A DNA stretch of 9,605 nt from Candidatus Trichofilum aggregatum (GTDB lineage Bacteria > Chloroflexota > Anaerolineae > Promineifilales > Promineifilaceae), in NCBI GenBank assembly GCA_016716885.1, contig JADJUV010000163.1, positions 1-9,605 on the forward strand. Direction: 5' to 3'. Shown piece after piece: positions 1-6,905 of the stretch. Numbering within the stretch: position 1 is the first letter of the stretch; each line of letters starts with the position of its first letter. Below the pieces are notes generated by a model. That model was not told where the DNA came from, made no database searches, and worked only from the letters and a program-made list of their open reading frames with translations. The translations under genes and the position numbers were made by a program.

Positions 1-180
1 AAACCGGGCAGACGATCAGCGTCCCGGTGGATTCGCAGGGATACCAGGTAATGGGCAATCCGGAAATCCTGCCATTTCTGGGGATGGTCGTTATGTGGCA
101 TTCTTCTCTCTTGCCCGAAACCTTGTTCACGCGGCACAAGTGGTGATGGACATGTCTTCGTCTATGATCGAGGGGAGTAG
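1..180 (+). pseudogene. 3' remnant of a PD40/TolB-like repeat protein
   Basis: The three frames together spell one PD40-type repeat: a TGQT motif in the first frame, then PAISGDGRYVAF and ARNLV in the next, then GTSGDGHVFVYDRGE followed by a TAG stop at 178-180 in the third. Reading the repeat therefore needs two frame changes, near 65 and near 131, and each fits a one-base deletion. The same motif order (DGRYVAF, NLV, GDTNG, DVFVHDRQTG) recurs in the gene starting at 287, so this is probably the last repeat of a tandem paralogue whose body lies left of the window. PD40 repeats normally form extracytoplasmic beta-propellers; function is unknown. Sequencing error is an alternative cause of the frame changes. 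Confidence 0.6.
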
Positions 181-273
181 GAGCGAGAGTAAACAATAAG
201 AAGCCCTTTTCAGGGATACTTTGTCCAAATACACGGATGATTGATGGCAGATTATGGTTCAGTGCATGTCCAT

Positions 274-277
274 GGAG
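274..277 (+). promoter_or_regulatory. Ribosome binding site of the PD40 gene
   Basis: GGAG lies nine bases before the ATG at 287. This spacing favours 287 over the in-frame ATG at 254, because starting at 287 also puts the basic residues MNKSKN directly before the hydrophobic export segment. Confidence 0.45.
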
Positions 278-286
278 ATAAAAATC

Positions 287-1525
287 ATGAATAAGTCAAA
301 AAATACCCAGATAAAAGTAGGGATCATTCTCATATGTTTGGTTCTGGTGGGCACGTTATTCCAGCCCGCTTCAGGCCGAGGGGTTGAGCAAAACAACAAC
401 GAAGGCATAGGCAATAGCATGGTCTACCTACCGATGTTAAGGAAATCTTCTCCCTTTAGAATCAGCCGCGTTTCCGTGTCTTCTGAAGGTCTACAGGGTA
501 ACGCAGAGTCAACCTTGCCAGACATTTCCAATGATGGTCGTTATGTAGTGTTTTCATCCTTTGCCGATAATCTGGTTCCTGGAGATACCAATGGCCAATC
601 AGATGTATTTGTCCAGGATCGGCAAACGGCCCAGACCGTGCGTGGTTCGGTGGCGTCCGATGGAACACAGGGTAACGAAAGGTCTGGTTATTACGGTAAC
701 TCTTCTATTTCGGCAGATGGTCGTTATGTAGCTTTCGCGTCTGCGGCTAATAATTTGGTTGGCAACGACACGAATAATCGCGATGACATCTTTGTTCATG
801 ATCGACATACAGGTCAGACACGTATAGTATCCCTTGCGTCGGATGGGACACAGGGCAATAACTGGTCTTTGTCTCCATCTATTTCACGATGGTCAGTACA
901 CGCTTTTGTGTCTTATGCTACCAACCTGGTTAACGGTGATACGAATGCCGAAACGGACGTTTTCGTTCACAATCAACAAACGGACTGACTCAACGGGTCT
1001 CCAAGGCTACCAATGGAGTACAGAGTAATGACAGCTCTTCTTATCCAGTCATTTCGGATAACGGTCGTTATATTGCTTTTGTATCTAGGGCAACTAACTT
1101 GATCAATAATGATACGAACGATACCTATGACGTCTTTGTTCATGATCGACAACTCGAACAGACGATCCGTGTTTCGGTCGCTTCGGGCGGTATACAGGGA
1201 AATGGTTGGTCCAGTTTGGCTCAATATCCTCGATTTCAGCCGATGGTCGTTACGTGGCTTTGCTTCTGATGCTGACAATCTGGTCACTGGAGACACCAAT
1301 GGCAATGTAGATATCTTTGTTCATGACCAACAGACAGGGCAGACAACCCGGGTGTCGTTGGCCTCAGATGGTACACAGGGTGGTTCCTCGAAGCATCCTG
1401 CTATTTCGGCCAATGGTCGGTATGTCGCTTTTGCTTCTGATTCTTATGATTGGCCATCCGTTCTTGGCATAAATATTTATGTTCACGATCAGCAAACCGG
1501 ACAACTTCAACTCGTCCTGATACCT
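287..1525 (+). pseudogene. Secreted PD40/TolB-like beta-propeller repeat protein, broken
   Basis: From ATG 287 the product starts MNKSKNTQIK, followed by a hydrophobic export segment (about residues 11-26, VGIILICLVLVG) and then repeats of about 57-61 residues. The repeats carry VSVASDGTQGN, ISADGRYVAFAS, NLV-GDTN and DVFVHDRQTG. These are typical of long secreted PD40/TolB-type propeller proteins of Chloroflexota and Actinobacteria; the substrate is unknown. The reading frame is lost at TGA 986-988, where one G appears missing from a GGG run. It is lost again near 1232 and 1261, and 886-903 has a local loss of about three bases that restores the frame. The last repeat breaks at about 1510 and runs without a stop into the ABC ATPase start at 1526. 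I read it as a decayed, truncated gene. The neighbouring exporter genes carry far fewer frame breaks, which argues against uniform sequencing error. Confidence 0.7.
468..1510 (+). repeat. Tandem PD40-coding repeats, about 170-183 bp each
   Basis: Six tandem units are visible at DNA level. The codons equivalent to DG or NG of the DGRY motif fall at 533, 716, 888, 1060, 1242 and 1412, a spacing of 183, 172, 172, 182 and 170 bases. Each unit contains a variant of GATGGTCGTTATGT, then GATACCAATGG, then TTTGTTCATGATCG. A seventh unit is centred at 83 in the upstream remnant. Copies are similar but not identical, so this is an old domain repeat rather than a recent expansion. Confidence 0.75.
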
Positions 1526-2259
1526 ATGTCCGAACCTATCATAATCGTTGACAACATCTACAAATCCTACCTCATGGGTAAAGAAGCCGTGCCGGCTTTG
1601 CGCGGCGTCTCCATGACCATCGAGCGGGGTGAGTTTGTCTGCCTCATGGGGCCGAGCGGCTCCGGCAAAACCACCCTGCTTAATATCGTGGGTGGCCTGG
1701 ACGAACCCAGTCGCGGCCATCTCATCGTTGAAGGGGCCAACCTGGTTTCCCTGACGGAAAATGAGCTGGCCCGCTTGCGCCTGGACAAAATGGGGTTTGT
1801 CTTCCAGAACTATAACCTTCTGGGCAACTTTACCGCCCAGGAGAATGTGGAAGCCCCCATGGTCTTGGCGGGGGTGGGGCGGAAGGAGCGCAAACAGCGT
1901 TCCCAGGCGTTGCTGGAGAGAGTGGGTTTAGGTGACAGAGCACACCATTACCCCAGCGAACTCTCCGGGGGTCAGCAACAGCGGGTCGCTATCGCCCGTG
2001 CCCTGGCCAACAACCCCCCATCCTCATCGCCGACGAAATGACCGGCGACCTGGACAGCGAAACCGGTTTTGCCATCATGGAACTGGCCTCACAACTCAAC
2101 CGGGACGGCATGACCATCGTCTTTGTCACCCACGACCCCCGCATGGCAAAATTCGCCACCCGCGTGGTTGAACTCCGCGACGGACAAATTTTGAATGGGG
2201 AGGAACACAGAGGGCGCGGAGAAGACACAGAGATACACAGAGGAAAAGAGGAGAGTTAG
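1526..2259 (+). CDS. ABC exporter ATPase, MacB/LolD/YknY type, frameshifted
   Basis: This is the nucleotide-binding subunit that would power the permease encoded at 2720. From ATG 1526 (MSEPIIIVDN) the product has an aromatic A-loop residue Tyr15, Walker A GPSGSGKTT (residues 42-50), a Q-loop in VFQNYNLL, the signature ELSGGQQQRVAIARAL (from about 145), Walker B LIADE with the catalytic Glu, DLDS (D-loop), and an H-loop in VFVTHD. The frame breaks in the C run 2014-2019: six Cs are present, and seven would give NNPPILIADE in one frame. Restored length is about 244 residues, normal for the family. Walker B is followed by MTGD where the family usually has PTGN. The last 19 residues or so are encoded by the repeat arm at 2202. 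There is no Shine-Dalgarno before 1526 and no gap from the PD40 remnant. I favour a homopolymer indel; whether it is real or a sequencing error is undecided. Confidence 0.85.
2202..2243 (+). repeat. Left arm of the first CACAGAG element
   Basis: Three CACAGAG heptamers start at 2206, 2226 and 2236, with a degenerate unit (CGCGGAG) at 2215. The 42-base arm matches 5512-5553 at 38 of 42 positions. It also encodes the C-terminal tail of the ABC ATPase in one frame, and supplies purine-rich sequence just before the GxxExxY ribosome binding site. Confidence 0.8.
2248..2255 (+). promoter_or_regulatory. Ribosome binding site of the GxxExxY gene
   Basis: GAGGAGAG lies eight bases before GTG 2264. 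It supports that start over ATG 2195, whose extra residues would simply be translated repeat arm. Confidence 0.55.
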
Positions 2260-2263
2260 GGGA

Positions 2264-2650
2264 GTGAAAAAGGAAGAACTCAATCAACTCACAGAAAAAA
2301 TTATTGGGGCGGCGATAGAGGTTCATCGGCATCTTGGGCCAGGTTTGTTGGAATCAACGTATGAAAGTTGCCTGGTTTATGAACTTGAACAACTTGGTCT
2401 CAGGGTTGAGAAACAAAAATCATTGCCGGTGGTTTACAAAGGATTGCACATTGAACAAGGTTATCGGCTTGATTTGTTGGTCAATGAGGTTGCCATTGTG
2501 GAACTAAAGGCGGTAGAAGCTATCACGTCTGTCCACGAAGCCCAGGTACTTTCCTATCTAAAACTCTCTGGTTGCCCTGTTGGGCTACTCCTGAATTTCA
2601 ACGTCAAGCTCCTGAAAAACGGCATCAAACGCTATCTCACTCTCAAATAG
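2264..2650 (+). CDS. GxxExxY family protein (PDDEXK_3-like)
   Basis: From GTG 2264 the product is 128 residues, the usual size for this family. It has the conserved N-terminal helix LTEKIIGAAIEVHRHLGPG, the family motif G27-LL-E30-ST-Y33, then D70 in RLDLLV and E80-L-K82 in VAIVELKA, the arrangement of a PD-(D/E)xK nuclease-like core. The C-terminus, with LLLNFN and ending IKRYLTLK, is also typical. GxxExxY proteins are widespread in environmental bacteria; to my knowledge no function is firmly established, and nuclease activity is a family-level inference. The gene is more AT-rich than its neighbours, lacks the GCGGCCGC motif, and sits between inverted CACAGAG/CTCTGTG arms that interrupt an ABC exporter operon. 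This suggests it arrived as cargo rather than as a transport component. Confidence 0.9.
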   Translation: MKKEELNQLTEKIIGAAIEVHRHLGPGLLESTYESCLVYELEQLGLRVEKQKSLPVVYKGLHIEQGYRLDLLVNEVAIVELKAVEAITSVHEAQVLSYLKLSGCPVGLLLNFNVKLLKNGIKRYLTLK

Positions 2651-2672
2651 ATACTCTCAAATCTCTAAAAAA

Positions 2673-2711
2673 CTCTGTGAAACTCTGTGTCGCCTCTGTG
2701 AATCTCTGTGT
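2673..2711 (-). repeat. Right arm of the first CACAGAG element
   Basis: Four CTCTGTG heptamers start at 2673, 2683, 2694 and 2704 (spacing 10, 11, 10). This is the inverted orientation of the left arm at 2202. The arm ends eight bases before the permease start codon. Confidence 0.8.
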
Positions 2712-2719
2712 AACTTCTT

Positions 2720-5506
2720 ATGATTCTAAAATACGTTTGGAAGAACTTTAGTCGGCGCAAGGTGCGCACAGCGTTGATGATTCTGTCTCTGCTGGTGAGC
2801 ATGGGGCTGATTATCACCATGAGTGCCACCGTGGAAACGGTGCGCCAATCCAATGTAGACATCATCGCCGGGGAAGTGGGCCGTTATGATTTGTCCATTG
2901 CCAAGACGGATATCAGCGCGAATCCGTTTATTGACGCGGCCGCGACCATCCCCCTCATCCTCTCCGCCAACAACCTCATCACCGGAGCCTACCCCCGCTT
3001 CGAGGCCGCCATCGAAATGACCATCGGCACGGAACTGGCGAACGGAACCCTGTTAGCCCTCGATCCGGCGGTGGACGACATTGGTTTCATCGAAGTGGTC
3101 GAAGGGAGTTACACCCTGGGCGACGGGCAGGTGGCCGTTCTCGCCGATACGGCCAATGTGTATGGGCTGGAAGTGGGTGATACGCTAGATGTGGCTTACA
3201 GTTACCCACTCCCCCGCGAAAGAGGGGAAGCGGACCCCGCCGGGAGTAATCAACAACACACCGTCGAGCGGTTCACCGTCAGCAGTATTGTGCGGCAGGA
3301 CGGGGTAACGAATGCCGGAACGCGTGAAGGGGTGATCATGCACCTGACCGATGCCCAGAACTGGCTCCAATTGCCGGGGCAGGCGCAACGGCTCGTCCTC
3401 ACCGTTGACCCCAACCTGTATGAAACCAGCAACGCCGAAGTGGCCGCCCTGCGGATGCGCGATGTGGCCCGGTCGGTGCAGGCGGTGTTGGGCGACGAAT
3501 ACACCTACAACATGGACAAAGCCTCAGCCCTGGATGGTTCGGCGCAAGGGTTTTTGGCGATTCAGGCGTTGCTCAGTGTCTATGGCCTGACGGCTTTGGG
3601 GATTGTGGGTCTGCTGGTGCATACCCTGGTGATGACCAACGTCCAGGAGCAACGGCGCGACATGGCGATTTTGCGTATCCTGGGCAGTCGGCGTAACTAC
3701 CTGTTCAACCTGGTCATTGCCGAAATCATGGTGATTGGCACGATTGGCATCGGTTTTGGCGTGGTGTTGGGCCAGTTGATTACCACCTACATCGTTGTGC
3801 CCATCATCCAAAACCAATTTGAACAGTTTGGGCTGACATCCCAGTTGCGGCCGCAAGTCACCGCCAGTGCCATCTTACCCGCCGTCATCGCCGCCTACGT
3901 CGTGCTCATCCTCAGCACCCTCAAACCGGCCCAAGACGCCTCACGCACGAAGGTCATGTACGCCATCAACCCCAGTGTGGCCGACAATATCCAGCTTGAA
4001 GATTTAGCCAAACTGCGGGTACGCCGCCCGGATGGCAAACTGTTTGTCATTGGGGTGATTTTGTTATCCATTTTCGGGGTGATCGCCGGTTTCCAGGTGA
4101 TAGATGCCTTTGGCAACCCGGCGTTGCAGGTGCTGTTTATTCTCCTGGCTCTGGGGGTGCTGGTGTTGGGGGTAGGGTTCGTCTTTTTCATCACCACCGT
4201 CCCCTTTGAACGGCTGGTTCTGCTGGTGATGGGTATCATCGCCAGCCGCCTGACCTATTTTGCCAGCCGCAATGTGGGGCGAGGGCAGACGCGCAACACG
4301 CTCATCTCGCTGTTGGTGCTGTTCAGTGGCGTGTTGCCCAGCTTCCTGGCGACCCAAGTGGCCTTAGATCGAGTCAATCTGGAAGGGTCGGTGCGGCAGA
4401 GATGGGGTTCGCCGCTGAGTATTGAAACGTTTGGCTGGTGGTTGCCGGAAGAGGAAGCGGTGAAGTACCGCATTGCTCCCAGCTTTTTGCCCGATGAGTT
4501 ACAGGCGATACCGGGAATTGGCAACGCGGCCGCGACCTCTCACCCCTACGAAAGTTCCGTCGCCGATACCATCGGCCTGCGCTCGGCTCCCTTGTCTGTC
4601 CGGGGCGTGTCCGGCCCACTGGCTGAGGTGCTCTACCCGGAACTGGTCGAATTCGCGGCCGGTGACGCGACCAGCCTGGAACAAATCCAAACCGATCCCA
4701 CAGCCATCATCATCAGTGAAGGTCTGGCCCAGCACCTATCGGTGGCTCTGGGCGACCGTATCCGCGTGCCCGGTGCCGGACGGGATCATGAGGTGACGTT
4801 CCGCATTATTGCCATTGCCCGCCGTTTGCCTGGCTTCGAGAACATCGGTCAGAGTCGGTCGCAGGCGCGGAACGGCAGTACCGCCCTCATTGGCCTGGAC
4901 GCTTTTCGTAGTCTCAAAACGGAACTGGGATTGGCTCTCCCTCCGGCCGATGATCCGATTTTGATCAACGTCTATGCTACCCTCATCCCCGGTGCGCGGG
5001 CGACAGATGTGCAAGAAGAATTGAATCTGCGTTATTCCCGGCGGGCCAATTTCTGGGTGCGCCTGACCGAGACTGACCTGGAAGAAAGTGAACGAGCGCA
5101 GGTTGCCCAGCAGATTTTTCTGCTGGTGTTGACCGTCATCTCCTTCACGACGGCGGTTTTTGGGGTCTTTGCCGTCATTTACGTCACCATTTACGCCCGG
5201 CGCATTGAGATTGGCATGTTGAAGGCGATGGGGATGCGGCGGTGGGAATTGACGGGAATGGTGGTCGTGGAATCAATCACCATGACCCTGGGTGCGGCGT
5301 TGGCCGGTATTGCCGCCGGGGCCACGATGGGGTACGTGACCACGTTGGGTAATTATGCCTTGCAACAACGACCCATGATCATGGCCGTAGATACGACCGT
5401 GATGCCGTTTATCGTCATCATGGTGGTCTTAGCCAGTGTGATCGGCGCGACCTTTTCGTCCTGGCGCATCGTCAAGAAGCGGGCGGTGGAAATTTTACGA
5501 ATGTAG
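2720..5506 (+). CDS. ABC transporter permease with two FtsX domains
   Basis: The 928-residue membrane subunit partners the ATPase at 1526 and the adaptor at 5639. The N-terminal cytoplasmic segment KNFSRRKVRTALM and TM1 (about residues 17-37) are followed by a large extracytoplasmic MacB-PCD-like domain (about 40-275). The first FtsX core has helices near 280-305, 329-352 and 384-400, with a coupling-helix sequence RRDMAILRILGSRR. Helices near 440-461, 467-494, 500-515 and 526-545 follow, then a second extracytoplasmic domain (about 550-798). The C-terminal FtsX core (800-825, 845-870, 893-915) carries RRIEIGMLKAMGMRRWEL. This long ten-helix layout is more like LolC/E-type duplicated permeases of Gram-positive-like bacteria than four-helix MacB/YknZ. 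The substrate cannot be told; peptides, lipids or lipoproteins are possible. ATG 2720 has no Shine-Dalgarno because a repeat arm ends just upstream. The frame is intact throughout. Confidence 0.92.
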   Translation: MILKYVWKNFSRRKVRTALMILSLLVSMGLIITMSATVETVRQSNVDIIAGEVGRYDLSIAKTDISANPFIDAAATIPLILSANNLITGAYPRFEAAIEMTIGTELANGTLLALDPAVDDIGFIEVVEGSYTLGDGQVAVLADTANVYGLEVGDTLDVAYSYPLPRERGEADPAGSNQQHTVERFTVSSIVRQDGVTNAGTREGVIMHLTDAQNWLQLPGQAQRLVLTVDPNLYETSNAEVAALRMRDVARSVQAVLGDEYTYNMDKASALDGSAQGFLAIQALLSVYGLTALGIVGLLVHTLVMTNVQEQRRDMAILRILGSRRNYLFNLVIAEIMVIGTIGIGFGVVLGQLITTYIVVPIIQNQFEQFGLTSQLRPQVTASAILPAVIAAYVVLILSTLKPAQDASRTKVMYAINPSVADNIQLEDLAKLRVRRPDGKLFVIGVILLSIFGVIAGFQVIDAFGNPALQVLFILLALGVLVLGVGFVFFITTVPFERLVLLVMGIIASRLTYFASRNVGRGQTRNTLISLLVLFSGVLPSFLATQVALDRVNLEGSVRQRWGSPLSIETFGWWLPEEEAVKYRIAPSFLPDELQAIPGIGNAAATSHPYESSVADTIGLRSAPLSVRGVSGPLAEVLYPELVEFAAGDATSLEQIQTDPTAIIISEGLAQHLSVALGDRIRVPGAGRDHEVTFRIIAIARRLPGFENIGQSRSQARNGSTALIGLDAFRSLKTELGLALPPADDPILINVYATLIPGARATDVQEELNLRYSRRANFWVRLTETDLEESERAQVAQQIFLLVLTVISFTTAVFGVFAVIYVTIYARRIEIGMLKAMGMRRWELTGMVVVESITMTLGAALAGIAAGATMGYVTTLGNYALQQRPMIMAVDTTVMPFIVIMVVLASVIGATFSSWRIVKKRAVEILRM

Positions 5507-5511
5507 AAGAA

Positions 5512-5626
5512 GGAACACAGAGGGCACGGAGAAGACACAGAGGAGCACAGAGGATTTGGGAAGAACTGGTTGGTTGTCCTAAAAATTCTCTGTGTATCTC
5601 TGTGCATCCTCTGTGTAGCTCTGTGT
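5512..5626. repeat. Empty CACAGAG/CTCTGTG hairpin element
   Basis: The left arm (5512-5553) has CACAGAG-type units starting at 5516, 5525 (CACGGAG), 5536 and 5546. The right arm has CTCTGTG at 5588, 5598, 5609 and 5619. The arms can pair into a long imperfect stem around a loop of about 34 bases. Arm sequence and spacing match the element at 2202-2711, but there is no gene in the loop. It begins five bases after the permease stop and ends twelve bases before the adaptor ATG. In RNA it would be a large hairpin between two operon genes, possibly affecting transcript stability or coupling. Confidence 0.8.
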
Positions 5627-5638
5627 CCAAAAAAAATC

Positions 5639-6880
5639 ATGAAAAAATTCTTCCTGTTTTTCTTGCTATTAACACTGGTGGCCTGTCGGCAGGGGCCGGA
5701 TGAAGTGACGCCAGAAGCGGCCGCGGCCGCAACCAATACCCCTGCTCCCACCCGTGAAGTGACGACTGGGGTCACGATTTTAGCCGAGGGGCAACTGGTC
5801 GCCGTGAATCCGGTGTTGCCCTTGGGTTTTGAGGTCAGCGGCCGCGTGCTGACCCTCAACGTCAAAGTGGGTGATACCGTCTCCGCCGGGGATGTCATTG
5901 CCACTCTGGATGATGTGGGGTTGCAGGATGCCGTCACCACCGCCGAGTTGCAGGTGGCTCAGGCGGAACTGACGCTGGCGCAGGCCCAGGCCACCCTGGA
6001 TGGGTTGTTGGCCTGGGAGCCGGACGAGTATGCCATTGCCGTGGCTGAAGCCAACCTCGCGGCCGCGAACGCCACCTACGAAGCCGCCCAAAACCAGGAC
6101 GCGGCCGCGGGCAACAGCCTCACTTCTGCCTCTGTCAGCGTCGATCAGGCGGAGCGGAGCGTGGCCGATGCGCAAGAGGCGTATGACGTAGCCCACGACC
6201 CGGCCCGTGATTGGGAACTGAATGATCCCTGGCGGGCCGACTTCCTCAAAGCCGAGCGGGAAGGCACAGCCCGTAATCTGGAATTCGCTCAAGAAAATCT
6301 GATCGTCGCCCGCTCCCAATATTCATTGGCGGTGGCTGGTCTCAACAACGACACCGCCCTCAACGCGCAGGTGTCGGTCGTCCAGGCAGAGCAGGCCCTG
6401 GATCAGGCCCAACGCGGCCCGACTGAGGCCGAGATTGCCTCAGCCGAACTCCAGGTAGAGCAGGCGCAAATCGGGTTGGAGCAGAGCCAGTTCAGCCTGA
6501 CCCAGGCGCAAAACAACCTGGCTAAAGTGACCCTGACGGCTCCCTGGACAGGCACGATCCTGGCGGTGGATGTGACGGTGGGCACGGTGATTGGCGCCGG
6601 TACACCGGTTGTCACCTTGTTGGACACGACCAACATTCAGTTCCACACCAGCAACCTGAGCGAGCGTGATCTGGCTCAGGTGGAGCCGGGTCAACAAGTG
6701 GAAATCACCTTAAAAACCTACCCGGCTACCCCGTTGTCTGGTACGGTTGCTGGTGTCGCCCCGCAGTCATCCGGGGTGGTAGGGGATGCGGCCGTGTTTG
6801 CCGTGATGATTGATCTGGCAGAAACGGAACTGGTTCTGCGACCGGGAATGAGCGGCCGCGCCACCATCACCAACGAATAA
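5639..6880 (+). CDS. HlyD/MacA-like membrane-fusion lipoprotein
   Basis: This is the periplasmic-adaptor-type partner of the ABC permease. From ATG 5639 the 413-residue product begins MKKFFLFFLLLTLVAC, a lipoprotein signal with lipobox LVAC and the lipidated Cys16. A low-complexity linker follows (EAAAAATNTPAPT). Next come a biotinyl/lipoyl half-domain (about 63-93, VSGRVLTLNVKVGDTVSAG), a long alpha-helical hairpin rich in Q, A, L and E (about 95-299, with AELQVAQAELTLAQAQ and AELQVEQAQIGLEQSQ), the second lipoyl half (about 300-332, APWTGTILAVDVTVG) and beta-barrel/membrane-proximal domains to the end (LRPGMSGRATI). Order and length match MacA/YknX/HlyD adaptors. An earlier in-frame ATG at 5570 only translates the repeat arm and is rejected. 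There is no Shine-Dalgarno; the leader is an A-run. It carries six GCGGCCGC sites. Confidence 0.92.
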   Translation: MKKFFLFFLLLTLVACRQGPDEVTPEAAAAATNTPAPTREVTTGVTILAEGQLVAVNPVLPLGFEVSGRVLTLNVKVGDTVSAGDVIATLDDVGLQDAVTTAELQVAQAELTLAQAQATLDGLLAWEPDEYAIAVAEANLAAANATYEAAQNQDAAAGNSLTSASVSVDQAERSVADAQEAYDVAHDPARDWELNDPWRADFLKAEREGTARNLEFAQENLIVARSQYSLAVAGLNNDTALNAQVSVVQAEQALDQAQRGPTEAEIASAELQVEQAQIGLEQSQFSLTQAQNNLAKVTLTAPWTGTILAVDVTVGTVIGAGTPVVTLLDTTNIQFHTSNLSERDLAQVEPGQQVEITLKTYPATPLSGTVAGVAPQSSGVVGDAAVFAVMIDLAETELVLRPGMSGRATITNE

Positions 6881-6905
6881 AACCGGCGTGGCAATTTGTT
6901 TCGGC

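Larger units (their letters stand above)
2202..2711. mobile_element. CACAGAG inverted-repeat element carrying a GxxExxY gene
   Basis: Two oppositely oriented arms, 2202-2243 (CACAGAG units) and 2673-2711 (CTCTGTG units), enclose a complete GxxExxY gene and little else. The same arms occur at 5512-5626 without a gene. The element lies exactly in the ATPase-permease junction. No target-site duplication is evident, so mobility is an inference from the paired arms, the second empty copy and the lower GC of the cargo. Confidence 0.5.

Noticed and set aside
203..216. Possible terminator after the first PD40 remnant (CCCT, TTTC, AGGG)
   Set aside because: The stem is only about four bases and no T tract follows.
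2195..2263. Upstream ATG start for the GxxExxY gene
   Set aside because: The added residues are translated repeat arm. GTG 2264 has a ribosome site and gives the normal family length.
2202..2711. CRISPR-like array from regularly spaced CACAGAG units
   Set aside because: Units are only seven bases with spacers of two to four bases, and the two arms are inverted relative to each other. There is no repeat-spacer structure.
5570..5638. Upstream start for the adaptor, with a hydrophobic leader
   Set aside because: Those 23 residues are translated CTCTGTG repeat, and a clear lipoprotein signal begins at 5639.
5353..5940. Minus-strand open frame of 195 codons
   Set aside because: It lies opposite the permease end, the hairpin and the adaptor start, all well supported on the plus strand, and has no recognisable domain.
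5780..6319. Minus-strand open frame of 179 codons
   Set aside because: It is antisense to the lipoyl and coiled-coil part of the adaptor; high GC at third positions leaves long antisense frames.
6881..6905. Terminator between the convergent adaptor and propeller genes
   Set aside because: The 25-base gap contains no stem with a T tail.
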